DNA of 64,000 nt from Dactylorhiza incarnata (GCA_033032865.1 JAWHQI010000277.1:2946501-3010500), one strand, 5' to 3'. Shown: positions 30,757 through 42,808, numbered from the stretch's first letter. Program-made: numbers and translations. Notes: generated by a model from the sequence alone, not told the origin.

Positions 30757-30926
30757 TGTTCAAAGTCCCCGAAACTTATATATATATTTCTTGTGTATAA
30801 ATACAAAGGAAGAATACATATATAGGAGAGAGTGTGAGACAGAAAAACCTATACAAGATGTGGGACTAAAGAGAAGGAGATCTAAATGGGCCTGTACATG
30901 GGCCTATTACATGGATTTCGCTAACA
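30757..30926 (-). repeat. 5' LTR of copia 2
   Basis: 170 bp, TGTTAGCG...TTGAACA on the minus strand, with a TATATATATA run near 30778. It differs from the retained part of the 3' LTR at about three positions. Confidence 0.9.
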
Positions 30927-32808
30927 GTATCAAAGCGAGGTTTGAATCCTCTCGTAATTTCTTTCGCGTGAATATTTCAGGCCTTCCACGAAATCATTTC
31001 CAAATTTGCGTACTCATCCCAGCAACACAAGAAAAGATCTCCTCTCGCGTGAATTCTCCTGGCCTCGCACGAACTCTCTCTGAGTTCTAGTGATCATCCC
31101 GGCCTTACGCGACCTCGTCCCTTTTTTTAGTACTCGCTCATCCGCCTTTAGACTTCCGGGTACTCACCCCTTTGAGATTTCCTTTGAGACTCCACACCCC
31201 AACTGCCCTCCCCACCCTTTTAAAGATTTCCTTTTAACGTCGCTTCATGCGTATTCCCCTTCTCTGGACACGACAAACTCGTACAACCCATCGTATCGAG
31301 CCTGTCGTTCCTCACCTAACGCGACTGCGAGCCCTTGCACGGCTCTGCTTTCCATTTTTTGCGAGAACAACTCGGCGAGACCCTCTGTGTGAGAACATCT
31401 CCCGATGTACCTTCGTACAAGAACCTCTCGGCGAGACCCTCTCTACGAGAACAACTCCCACTGTATCTTCTTGTGTGACTGTCAGCAAGAACAGCTCGGC
31501 GAGCCTCGCTACTTGTGCGTTATCACTCACGCCTGTCTGTGATTCCTTCTGTGAGTTCCAGTAGCTCTTCATTGTCTCTCCAGCACATTTGCAGCTCACC
31601 TCTCTCACATATCTTCAACCTTTCTCTATTTCTTGCTGACGTCCCTTCCTCCCACGGGTACTCGCATCCTCTCAGCAACCAGCAAGATTTGTGAGTCTTC
31701 TTACCTGTTGTTGGGTACTCGCCGACTATTTTTCCATTCTCGTCGAGTTCTTTTTTATCTATGGTGACACCTCTGATCACTCCAGTCCCTCCACCGACGT
31801 TTCTTTCCAATTTTCGGGAAATCTTGGGACGACTTCAAAATTAACGAGCCCAAATTATCCAATTGTGTTTCATTTACCTTTCTCTTGCGCTCTCAACGCA
31901 AACGACATTATCTCACAGACGCTCCACCTAATCCCACATCTCCCATATTTGTTGATTGGGGCGCCAGTGATGCACTGGTGACATGGCTTGCTAACAGTGT
32001 CTCAGATGCATGTTTGTCCATTATCCGTCATGACGACACTGTCAAGGCCGTTTGGGATCATCTTGCTACCCTTTACTCCAAGGGTGTCCAACCAAACGTC
32101 TCACATTTACACCCTCTACTAAAATCTATTCACGCGCCCTACTCTCTCTCTCTCTCTCTCTCTCTCTCCTGATGATGCATATCAGGAAGTTAAATCTCTC
32201 GGCGCAGAACTTCTCCAACATCGCCCCTTCTCTGCTGACCAAGCCACTTAGCAAAAAAAATTTCAGGAACTCCTGGTGATCTGCTATCTTCTCCGTCTCC
32301 CTGATTCACCGCCAACAGATCTTGGGAGAACCTGACACTCCCACCATGGATGCTACTGATGCCCGCATCTCTACGGTTACTACACTTCTGCAACGACCTC
32401 CGATCGTGTCCCCTTCGGCCCCCAACAACTTTGCTCATGCGGCCGGTTGTGGATCTCAACGCAGTCGTGGAGGCGGTCGTGGAGGTCGCAATGGTGGGCG
32501 TGGGGGACCCCGACCTCTTTGATCCCATTGTGGATGGCTTGATAATTTGGTTGACAAATGCTTTATCAAGCATCCTCACCTCCTTCCTCAGGCACATGTC
32601 AGCACTACCGCCCCTGCTACATTCGCCTCACCGAATATTACAATGCCAGAGTCTGGTCGTTGGTTCTCATTGGCAGATATCGATGCTCTCCTCAAAACCT
32701 CCAAGAAATCCGCCTCCATTGCAACTTCGTCAGGTAGCGTGCATGTTGTTACTCAGTGTAAGTGGCTCAATGACTCAGGTGACACTAATCATATGACTAG
32801 AACACTGG
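30927..32808 (+). pseudogene. Copia X leader, gag and protease remnant
   Basis: Opens with GTATCAAAGC, the second half of the primer site split by copia 2. A CT-rich leader follows to about 31690. Gag remnants are RKRHYLTDAPPNP and VTWLANSVSDACL near 31900-32010, and GGRGGRNGGRGG near 32480 replaces the usual region before a zinc knuckle, which I cannot find intact. A protease motif WLNDSGDTNHMT lies near 32765. A (TC)n run spans 32145-32168. The element ends abruptly near 32808, where a gypsy sequence starts. Confidence 0.75.
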
Positions 32809-32810
32809 GA

Positions 32811-35800
32811 GAAAACTTCAAGCCTTCGACGGACCTATCTATGGGTTCGTCGGGGAGAGACAAGAGATTAAAGGGAGCGTCACTCTCTCCGTCACCATGT
32901 GTGGAGTGACCCGTCAAGCAACATTCGTTGTGGTTGACGCTCCAAGTAGCTATAATGCCATTTTTGTTCGATCGTTACTCAATGAGTATCAGGTCATTGT
33001 CTATACATACCATCAGGTGGTGAAGCTCGGCATGGGAGAAAAGCACTCAAGGTCCGAAGTGACCCTCGAATTGCTCGAGAATGCACGTAAGCTTAGTCAA
33101 TGCGATCGATACATGCCTTCCGCCGAGAACACTAAAGAAGAACCCATTAGGGAGGAATTTCCCACAGGGAAGGATGCAAGAGGTGATGCTCATCTGGAGG
33201 CCGCTCAAACTATCCAAAATGTCCCGGTGGAAGAGGGAGATGAAGAAAGAATATTGTCCATCAATGGAGAGTTAAAGGAGGAGGACAAAGATATATTGAT
33301 CACTTGTCTCTTCACTAACTTGTACATCTTCGCTTGGTCAGTTGTTGACATGCCTGCGGTGGACCCCAATGTCGCTTGCCACCGTCTCAATATCGATCCC
33401 GCCTTCAAGATGATCAAACAAAAGAAGCGAGCGGTGACGGTAACCTTGGTAGGACCCATTTGGGAGGAGATCTCAAAGCTTCTTGAGGTCAACTTCTTCA
33501 GTGAGATCCAGTACCCCGAATGGGTCTCGAATGTTGTAATGATCAAAAAGACTAACGATAAATGGCATATGTGTGTAGACTTTACAAAATTAAATAAAGC
33601 ATATCCCAAAGATTGTTACCTCTTGCATCGGATAGATTCCCTAGTTGATTCTGTTGTTGGGTTTTCTGTCATGAGCTTTTTAGATGTTTTCTCAAGGTAT
33701 CATCAAATTTGAATGCATGCTCCTGATCTTCCGCATACGTCTTTCATCACGAATGAAGTATGTTACTACCCTTTGGGCTCAAGAATGTCGGTGTTATGTA
33801 CCAACGTATGATGGACTGCATATTCAAAAATCAAAAGGGATGCAACTTAGAAGTGTACGTGGAAGATCTTGTCACCAAAATTCGGGAGTTCGGGGAACAC
33901 ATCTATGACCTCGAGGAAACGTTCACAACCTTGAGAAAATATAAGATGAAACTCAATCCCGCGAAGTGACTTCGGGGCAAATAAGGGAAAGTTCTTCGGT
34001 CATCATTTGACTCCCAAATCCCCATGGCGTCACCTAATCCAGACAATGTCATGGCGATCTTAAACATGTTGCCTCCTCGAACCCCGAAGGAAGTTTAACA
34101 GCTAGCGGGGAGAATCGCCAGATTGAGTCGTTTCATCTCTCAATTGGGAGATAAATGTGCACCTTTCTTCAAAACCCTCCACGGAGCTTCCAGGTTCTAG
34201 TGGACTGAAGAGTAACAAAGCCTTTTGAGGAACTCAAGAAACAATTGACATCCACTCCTCTTCTTAAAAGTCCTCGGAAGGGGGAAAATCTATTGTTATA
34301 TCTGAGAGATGGATCCAAAGCCATCAATTATGTACTGGTCTGAGAGGAAAGGAAGAAGCAGTTTTCGATTCACTATGTCAGCAGGGTACTGAAAAATGTT
34401 GAGGCACGATACCCATTCTTAAAAAAGTTGGCCCGGGCCTTGATCATTTCAGCACGAAGACTTCGTCCTTATTTCCAAGGTCATTCGATACAAGTCGTAA
34501 CAGATCATCCCTTGAAGAATATCCTGGAGAAGCCCGAGTACTCGGGAAGATTAGCCAAATGGGTCATTGAACTAGGGCAATTTGACATCTTGTGCACACC
34601 AAGGATGGCGATCAAAGCACAGGTTCTCGCAGACTTCAAGATAGATTTTGTAGAAGAGAAGATTACGACAAGGGAGGTCACAACTCCTCTGGCCTAGGTG
34701 ATGTTCGTGGATGAAGCTTCTGGTAAAAATTCCTCCGGAGTCTGAGTAATATGGTTTAATCAGAATGACATTTGAATCGAGTAGGCCGTCAAGTTACATT
34801 TCTCCACTACAAACAACCAAACGGAATATGAAGCACTCATTGCAAGATTGAGGCTTGCAAAGGAGCTGGGGGTATAAGACATTAAAGTGAGAACAGATTC
34901 TCTGGTGATGGTTTCCTAGGTGAAAAGTACCTTTGAGATGCGGGATGTAGTTCTGAAAAAGTACTTGGTGGTGATGATGAAAGACTTCGGAAACTTCAGA
35001 ACCTTCGTTATTCAACATATACCTCGGGTGGAGAATACAGAAGCACATGAGATAGCACAATATGGACTTCCATCAAGAGGGACGATTACAGAGCTTTTCC
35101 ATCCAGTGGTAGGAGGAGAGGTCATGGAGATCGATCATTGCTCGTCGTAAATAGATCCGTTTATCCATTTCTTATCTGCCGGGAAGTATCATTCAAGTGT
35201 AATCAGCCAGTGAAGGTTCATGTTCTAGGCAACACACTAGTTTCTTCTTTCTAGAACCATATATCGAAGAATATTCCTCCTACCGCAGGCAAGGTCCGTC
35301 TCAGAGGAATAAATAGTCATCATATTACAGGAAATCCATTCAGGGGAATGTGGAAGCCACTCAGTTGGGCCGCATGGGCGTAGTTTGGAGAAAAGAATTC
35401 TCAGGCAAGATTACTTAAGACGTGAACCAGTATGTCAGGAAGTGCCTTCAGTGTCAGAAATGTGCTCCCTACAACTGAAGCCCGTTCAGCAACTGCGTTC
35501 GCTTTCCACTCCTTGGTTGTTCGTTGTTTGGGGAATGGATCTCTTCGGACCCTTCCCAATGGCAAGTGGGCAGAGGAAATACATCCTGGTGATGATCGAC
35601 TAATTTAGCAAGTAAATTGAGGCAAAGGCGCTGGCAAAGACGAAAACTCAGATAGTGAAGAACTTCATCTAAGAAGAGATCGTTTGTCGACATGGAATCC
35701 CGATGGCAATTATTACTGACAACGGTCCTCAATTTTCTAATGAGTTGAAGAATTTCTGCCAACAGATCAGAATTGAGCTCTGGCACTCCTTGGTACACCA

Positions 35801-36392
35801 TCCAAGGAATACCGGACAAGTTAAAGCGGCCAACAAACTGATAATGAACCTCTTGAAGGAGAAGATAGAAAATGTCCGGAGCAACTGGGCCGAACAACTT
35901 CCTCCTATACTCTGGGCCCTCTGGATCACTCCTACCTCCTCCACAGGAGAAACATCATTCAAAACTCTCACAAGTATCCGAGGCACTCATCCCAGTGGAA
36001 TTCAAAGTAATCAGCCCAAGGGTTCTTTTATCAAAGCAAGAAAACGAAAAATGGATGAAGAAAAACGAAGACGATCTGAGTTGCAATTTGAGCCTCATAG
36101 AAGGGATGAGAGATCTACCAATCACTCGATAAGAGGAGGTCAAAAGAAGAATGACATGACACTTCGACAAAAATATCAAGGTAAAACAGTTCGTCGCCAG
36201 AGATCTGGTGATGAAAAAAGTGGATGCGGCGGGAAGAATGGCCTCAGTTGGGAAACCCAATCCCAACTGGGCGGGACCTTTTATCGTCAAGGAAGCATTG
36301 AAGAACAGAGGTTACTGGTTATAGACCCATGACGGCGACGATATCCCGAACACCTAGAGCGGAGATGACATAACGAGATTCTTCTCTTAATC
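32811..36392 (+). pseudogene. TAT/Retand-type gypsy pol, degenerate
   Basis: Lacks LTR, gag and primer site on its 5' side. Order seen: protease region (PIYGFVGE, then VVDAPSSYNAI near 32940); RT with DMPAVDPNVACHRLNIDP near 33350, VDFTKLNKAYPKDC near 33580 and an altered active site VYVEDLV near 33855; a first RNase H near 34440-34660 (SARRLRPYFQ); a second, archaeal-type RNase H near 34705-35060 (NNQTEYEALI); integrase with WGMDLFGPFP, ITDNGPQF and TGQVKAANK; and a C-terminal end near 36350. Two RNase H domains define the TAT lineage. Many stops and frameshifts. RT has E for the first D of YxDD, and integrase has K for the catalytic E. Confidence 0.88.
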
Positions 36393-38405
36393 ATGAAATA
36401 TATCCTTTACATTCAAATATTTCATGTACTCTTTTCTTATTACCTTAAATACATGGAGTGTTCCCTACGATGTTTACTTGTATCCCCCATGGATCGAGAT
36501 CTCTGGATCCGGTCTTGCGAAGGACTTTAAGAAGCTCCATTTTTCCCTAGGGATTGTCGTCGGAACTTGCTCCAACCTCCTTGAATCGAGATCGCTGGAC
36601 AGTAGCACCCACCAAGAACACAACTCAGCTAGAATTGAATCGCGGTTGTGTAGTGGTAGCCTGATCTAATCTCTTGCGATGATCTTCAAGTTTCCGGATC
36701 TCTCGCTAATATTTGTCACGCCCTCAGATTATTTGTTATAAAATTCATTATGACTGCTCTCGCTAGAATTGCTCGCGACTTGCATACGTGGTATGTTGAT
36801 CAGGGTGATAGAACAACTCTATCGCAACAGAGATATTGTCACTTCTAAGGGACCTTTCTGAGGACAAGCTTCCAAAAAGAAAATGAATGTATTATGCCCA
36901 ACTGGATATCCTTTTTGAGGACAAGCTTTGTCTAGCATAGATGACTTATGCCCAACTGGATAATCTTTCTGAGGACAAGCTCCGCGGATGTCTTATACCC
37001 AACTGGCTTCCCTTAGCGGTTTGGCCCTCGACGTCCTTTAGGTCGACATACGAAGTAAGGCGGCGACCCTTTTGGATCATCCAAGACAACTTTTGAGATA
37101 TTCTCCTTACTTATATATAAGAGCTTCGATATCTCATGATCAATACCTGAGAGCTTCATTTCGGATATTTTAACGATCAACGTCCCAGGTGTTACTGTTA
37201 TCATAAAGGGGAATTTTATTTCTAATCAAAATCGCAAACCAACAGGGGAGGTATTCACAGATGGCCCCCAAAGGGGATGAGTCAAAAAAATCATAAGTGC
37301 ATATTGACGGGTATTGGCTATTTGTATTGTTCAGTATCATCCGGGAAGTATTCACACTCATTATATCTTTCAGCGGAAATACTCTCTTGTTGGGTAATCG
37401 TAGACTAGCACGTTATGTCCTCGCATTCGTAGCGTATCATTAATGATACAAAGGCTTGATAAAATTTCTGAGTCATATTAGTGGGTATTCGTTGGATTCC
37501 TCAGTTAGTAACACTCCAGGAAGTATTCACTTCTTCTACTTTCCCGAGATGAGATCGTCATTAAAAGTTTTCAACCATGCTTGTATAACGGTATTCGCAT
37601 AACGAGTCGGCTTATTCTGGGGCATTCTTCATTTGGAAAAAAATTCTTAATTCATATCGCAAACCCTCATCGAGGAAGTCCTCGCGTTCATCATATCTGA
37701 AATGAAGTAGTCTGGAAAATTGTATCCATTGTTATAGTCGCAGACATTTGTCTGGCGTATTCTCTTCAACAGTTCATCGCTAATGAAATTGATAAAGAGT
37801 CGGTGGAATTATTTGTGTTTTAGAAATTGGTATTCGTCGAACGTTTACTTATCACCTTATCGTAAGTATCTGAGTTCTCTTTTTTGCCTTAATGATTATC
37901 GATAAAGGCTTACACTTATGGAAGTAGCAAACTATAGTGGTGAGTATTCGCTACTTCATCTATTTGAATTTATTCTCGACTACTTCATACCGGAGCGAAT
38001 TCCTTTGATTCATCTTCGAGAAGTCGTCGATGCTCACAACGGGTATTCGCTTTATAAATGTCAAGCAATGAGGAAGACTTGAAAATCGGCTAAGTAAAAT
38101 TATTTGGGAAGTCGCTAACGTCTCTCAGAAGATCGCACGACTTGAGTAAGTTTACTCAAGAGTCAGGTTACAACAGTTCGAGATGTACTCACATTCGCCA
38201 ATGATGTACTCGCTATATATTCGTCATTCAAGAAAGATAAACACAAAGTGCTTCTGGATATAAAAAGAAATAAGAACTCACATTCAACATTAAATAAGAC
38301 AAGTAAAATTTCCTTTCTTTAGTTTCTAAAAATTTTACAAGTGTAATTTTAGGTACTCGCAGTTACAAAAAATACCACCCACGAATACCACAAAAAAAAT
38401 TTAAT
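36393..38405 (+). other. 3' non-coding region of the TAT element
   Basis: AT-rich, no gene. Motifs such as GGTATTCGC, GTATTCGT and TACTCGC recur irregularly, and GAGGACAAGCT with CCCAACTGGAT recurs three times near 36855-37010. TAT elements often have a long spacer between pol and the 3' LTR, which fits. Confidence 0.5.
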
Positions 38406-40000
38406 TTAAGCATCCACCTCCGTTGAGGAACTGGAATCTTCCCCATGAAGAGACTTTTCCAAGCTATCAGGTTCACTGCTGCTCTCCACCTGGCTACTCA
38501 CTGACGACTCCAGGAGATCATCTGAAGCGTTCGGAAAGAGCGTAGCATAGGTCACATCTGCGAACTCTGGCTTCAGCATCCCCTTCTTTTGGAGCTCCTC
38601 AATGGTCCCATCCCATACTAGATGTGAGACCCTCATCATTTTTGCAATATATTTAGAATTCCATATCGTAAGGGTTCGCCATCTTCTCTATTTTGGTGCG
38701 CAGTTTCTACAACAAAGGAGTATTTGCCTGCCAGAAAAGAAAACTCAAATAACGGGCGATCTCGCAGAACCACGAAATTTCCATACCTTATTCTGGACTC
38801 ACAAAGCCTTATTCACCCTTTTTACTATGTAAATCTTGTTTAACAGGTGGGACATTTGGGCAGCAATGTGATGGCTCAGGATGAGGCTCTGCATGCTGAG
38901 TCTCGCCGTCGTATTGGGGAGGTCCGACAGATCGATCTTCCGAAGCTTGTCGACTTCCTCCTTCGAGTACAACAGATGCTGAAACTCGAAGATGTCTGGC
39001 GATTCTGTGTAGATGGGAGACGCGAGCTCGCTGAAAATCGTTGTGTCTCGTCATCCCAAAGAATTAATGAATTGTCGGTTGAGTCCATTATACTCAAGGC
39101 AGCATGAGGAAAGGGATGTCCCGTCCTCGAAGGCGAAAACCCCTCCTCAGTCTGGCGAGCCCGCTTCCTCAGCGTTGCAGAGGTATCGCCGACATCCAGG
39201 ATCGGATTCCTTCTCTTCTGGGTGCACCTGCACCTCCTAACTTTGCGGACTTCCGCCTTGGTAAGGTACTTCGGATCATCCTTGGGATCCAAGTAACCCT
39301 CAGGACGATTATTCGAAAGGACAAGGTTCGATGCACTAAAACAAACCATTAGATCTAGCAATAAAGAGAAACAACGAATACTCGAAGAAATGTTCCTTAC
39401 CCTCCGAAAGGTCGAAATCAGTGACTTCGTCGATGCGAGACATATAGTACTCGACATCAAAGGGATTGTTGACAATGAATTTCGTGATCTCCATCTCCAC
39501 CCCCTTCAAGGCAACGATCACAAAGTCCTGCTCCGCTCTTGTCGTCGGCTGGCAAACCAAGGGAACAAGATCCCCTCTGAACAAGGAGAAGTGTTGGGTC
39601 CATAAGTAGACCTTGTTCGGGATATTAAGTACTCGCATATGTATCCCGCCGAAGAAAAGAGTCCTGTCTTCGCGAGACCTGGCGTAAAAAAGATTTCGGA
39701 AAGCCCCCATATTCCATGATACCTTCTCCAGTCGAAGGTATATGGCGAAGGAGGTCAAGATGAGGAAGGAGATCGGGACTATCTGTGCAGGAACAACCTC
39801 ATAGTGATTGAACACCGTGGCGAGTTAAGACCACAAGGGGAGTCGCAAACCATAGTTAAAGTCATTGAAAAGGATGGCGACTTCACCCTCAGGAGTTTTG
39901 TTAATATGTTCACTGGGGAGAAGGGAGTCTCGCAGTAACTCCATCCGAGAGAGGGAAGGTCATACGGAAGTTCGCGAGTTCTCTCGCATTGCCTAAAGAT
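38406..40000 (-). pseudogene. Antisense ORF of the TAT element (PF04195-like)
   Basis: Minus-strand coding in the spacer behind pol. From about 39950 downwards: EGEVAILFNDFNYGLRLPLW, a stop (TAA), then FNHYEVVPAQIVPISFLILT and FRNLFYARSREDRTLFFGG (39336-39815). Smaller pieces follow at 38876-39475, and an acidic Ser/Glu-rich end lies at 38406-38639. This layout resembles the 'putative gypsy type transposon' family (PF04195), known to me as antisense ORFs in Retand/Grande-type elements. Stops and frame changes show it is decayed, or that it has introns. Function unknown. Confidence 0.6.
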
Positions 40001-40976
40001 GGTTTAAACGTGATACTTCGGGAATCGTTCAACAATTCCAGTTCTCTTAAATGAGCTCTTGCCCCAATGTGACTTCTTTTTTGAGCCCATCTGGAGTACT
40101 CGCAGCAGCAGTTCCCTGATAAAGTTTGAAGGGTGAAATGAGAACCACGATGGGCCCTATTTATAAGGTAGACGCATCGAAAATCAAAACGGCAGACAAA
40201 TGTTTTCGCCGACGCAACGAAGAGGTGCAGCGAATACTCCAGAATACATCTCAGAACAAAAGAAAAACATGAATCTGAAAAGCAGGGTTCAACGAGTACA
40301 TCAAAAATCATTCCAGAACATCAGCAAAAAAGACAAGTAAAAAAAGAAGCATCATCAAATATTACAATTTTATTCGTCAAGTTAAACATTATAAAGAAAG
40401 TGAGCATTCCCTTCCATAATAAAAAAAAAGGAAAAAGATACATTGCTAGTAAGGATCCCCAAGCGACATACTTCTCCCCTTGCTTTCGTACCCGTGACAT
40501 CTAGTAGTCGTTATCCCATAAATCCTAGTATTCGCAGCAAAGTACTCAACCATTCACAGTCATCCTATCTTGTTTTTGTTGAGTGTGGAGTTGGGAGACA
40601 CTTTTCACCCCAACATTTTTGACGGAATCGAGTTCCTTCCACCCCGAGGGAATTGATGCACCTTGCAGGGCATCATCTTAAGTTTACTTTCCTGTTAACG
40701 CATTTTTTGTTTCCTGTTCACTCTTTTTTTCATTTTCATGTTGTACTTTTGTTATGCAGTGTTTTCGCACAGGTTGCATGTTATTTCCTATTGTATTTTT
40801 GTGCGTGCCTGGTTATGCGACGTCTTCACACATGTTTTTTCGGCTTATTAGTCCAACCAAGCAATAGGTCCATAAATAAATTGGTCTGTTAATACAGGTG
40901 TGGAGACACGCGGGCAAGCAAATTAAAAAAAAAATTATAAATTTCTATATTATAGCCTAGGTCCGCGGCCCGTACA
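40001..40976 (+). other. Spacer, possible 3' LTR area of the TAT element
   Basis: No gene supported. A GTGTGGAGTTGGGAGACAC block near 40579 and a T-rich stretch at 40680-40850 could belong to the element's 3' end, but no second LTR copy is available to set limits. AGGTCCGCGGCCCGTACAC near 40959 repeats a segment found in the foldback arms. Confidence 0.35.
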
Positions 40977-40996
40977 CATAAAAGTGCACTTTTATG
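40977..40996 (+). repeat. Perfect 20-base palindrome
   Basis: CATAAAAGTGCACTTTTATG is its own reverse complement. It abuts the outer edge of the long foldback. Confidence 0.9.
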
Positions 40997-41400
40997 ATGC
41001 AGGACAGGCGTCACACCTGCCTGCCACCCTGCAACCTGGCGTCGCACCAGCCCAGGGGACCCACCTTGGCGTCGCACCAAGGCGTCTTTAATCAGGTCCG
41101 CGGCCCGTACACCCCAACCCATCCCCGGCCCCACCACAGGGCCGATAGGTTGTTGAGGCCGGGGCTCGATCCCCCGACCTCCTTGATAAAGAGTCTTCAG
41201 GCAGACTCTCATCACCAACTGAGCGGAACCCCGGCCTCAACAACTTATCGGCCCTGTGGTGGGGCCGGGGATGGGTTGGGGTGTACGGGTCGCGGACCTG
41301 ATTAAAGACGCCTTGGTGTGACGCCAAGGTGGGCCCCCTGGGCTGGTGCGACGCCAGGCTGCAGGGTGGCAGGCAGGTGTGACGCATGCCCTGCATCACA
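40993..41400 (-). repeat. Long foldback (172-bp arms) around a tRNA-like core
   Basis: Arms 40993-41164 and 41229-41400 are reverse complements with about eight mismatches and no length difference. The 64-base loop plus arm ends, read on the minus strand, look tRNA-derived: CGCTCAGTTGG (A-box-like), a GAAGAC anticodon-arm region, then a 5-bp stem CGGGG/CCCCG around GATCGAG (B-box/T-loop-like). Arms are GC-rich compared with the AT-rich flanks. It encodes nothing. It may be a head-to-head dimer of a tRNA-derived element or an unusual foldback MITE. Confidence 0.85.
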
Positions 41401-41429
41401 GTCTCCATTCCAAATTTCTTGAGAATTTA

Positions 41430-42623
41430 CCTAGTGTATTTTGATCGGAAAACTAAGATATCTTCATTAGATTACTTTACCTGAATATCTAGAACAAAAT
41501 TTAATTCTCACATGTTGCTCATTTCAAAAAAAAATTGCATGACATTAGTAAATTTCTTACAAAAAGTTTCATCTAAGCTATAAAATATAATATCATCAAT
41601 AAAAAATTTGAACTATCAGAAGTTTTTCTTATGTTTCCTAGTGAAAAGAGTTTTATCAACTTATCATCTAAAGAAGAAATTTTTAGAAGAAAAGTGGATA
41701 AAATCTCAGACCAAGCTCCAGGAGCCTACTTAGACCATATATGACTTTATCTAATCTATAAACATAGTCACGATGGGTCAAGGAAATAAAACTTGGTGGT
41801 TGAACCGCATATACTTCTTCTTGCAACATGTCATTGAGAAATACACTTTTTATATCTATTTGAAATATCTTTATCCCATGGAATGTTACATAGGCCAAGA
41901 AAATCCTAATAGCTTCAAGTTTAGCAACTAGAGCAAAAATTTAATCATAATCAATCCCTTTGTCCAATATATAGCTTTGAACTACTAGTCACACATTGTT
42001 CTTAATTACCACGCCATCCGGGCCCAGTTTGTTCCTGTAAACTCATTTGGTGCCAATGATAGGATGATTCTTTGGCTTCTCCACTAGTGTCGACATTTTT
42101 TTTCTTTCAAACTACTCTAGCTCTTCTTACATAGCAATGAACACTTTTTACATCTATTAGAAATAGATTTATCCCATGGAATGTTGCATAGGCCAAAAAA
42201 ATCCTAATAGCTTCAAGTTTAGCAAGTAGAGCAAAACATTAACCATAATCAATCCCTTCATCCAATATATAGCCTTGAACTACTAGTCAAGCATTGTTCT
42301 TAATTACCACGCCATCTGGGCCTAGTTTGTTCTTGTAAACTCATTTGGTACCAATGAAAGGATGATTCTTTGGCGTCTCCACTAGTATCCACATTTTTTG
42401 TCTTTCAAACTACTCTAGCTCTTCTTACATAGCAATGATCCATTGAAAATTATTATTAGATTCTTCAAACTTCTTAAGCTCTAACTAGGAAATAAAACTT
42501 AAAAATAACAATTCATTGTATGTGACCTTATCCTTACACCATCTGCCAGATTCTCAATAACTTGATAAATGAGGTGATCCTTCACAAGATGATATGCCTT
42601 TTGGATGGTAGTTGGTTGATTTG
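41430..42623 (-). pseudogene. Copia 4 RT region remnant (continues at 47905)
   Basis: Minus-strand remnant of a copia polyprotein, strongly decayed. The clear piece is RT near 41690-41900: YVTFHGIKIFQIDIKSVFLND, then EEVYAVQPPSF and YRLDKVIYGLS. Upstream on the minus strand (near 42550) stands VIENLADGVR, the linker before RT in Tork/SIRE-type copia elements. It contains a 298-base tandem duplication. It was separated from its front part by insertion of copia 3 at 42624. Confidence 0.75.
41843..42438 (-). repeat. Tandem duplication, 2 x 298 bp, within copia 4
   Basis: Copy 1 at 41843-42140 and copy 2 at 42141-42438, both starting ACACTTTTTA and ending TACATAGCAATGA, with scattered substitutions. 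It duplicates the linker-to-RT part of the dead copia. Confidence 0.93.
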
Positions 42624-42796
42624 TGTTAGAATAGCCCATTTAGAGGGCCCGTATTCGGGCCCATGTATTTCTCTCCCTCTTTAGTCCCACATCATGTATA
42701 GGAATAGTTCTCTCTTCCTCTCTCCTATATATTTGTACTCACTCTTTGTATTTAATAATAAGAACAATTTATACAAGCTCCTGCGTTTATTCTACA
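42624..42796 (+). repeat. 5' LTR of copia 3
   Basis: 173 bp, TGTTAGAATAG...TTCTACA. It holds two GGGCCC blocks, a TATATAT motif near 42725 and AATAATAAG near 42755. Confidence 0.95.
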
Positions 42797-42808
42797 TGGT
42801 ATCAGAGG
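42797..42808 (+). promoter_or_regulatory. Primer-binding site of copia 3
   Basis: TGGTATCAGAGG directly after the LTR, an initiator-Met-type site with one change at the last base. Confidence 0.9.

Larger units (their letters stand above)
25828..30926 (-). mobile_element. Ty1/copia element 2, nested in the primer site of copia X
   Basis: A 5.1 kb minus-strand copia related to copia 1 and 3. The 5' LTR is 170 bp (30757-30926); the 3' LTR keeps only 116 bp (25828-25943) after a ~54 bp internal loss. Flanks GTATA (25823-25827) and GTATC (30927-30931) form a target duplication with one mismatch. Removing the element rejoins a TGGTATCAAAGC primer site of an older copia. The RT-RNase H part is fully open; the gag and integrase parts are broken. 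Confidence 0.93.

Noticed and set aside
41165..41240. A working tRNA gene in the foldback loop
   Set aside because: D-arm and anticodon-arm pairing is imperfect, the acceptor stem comes from the inverted arms, and the box sequences deviate; it is at most tRNA-derived.
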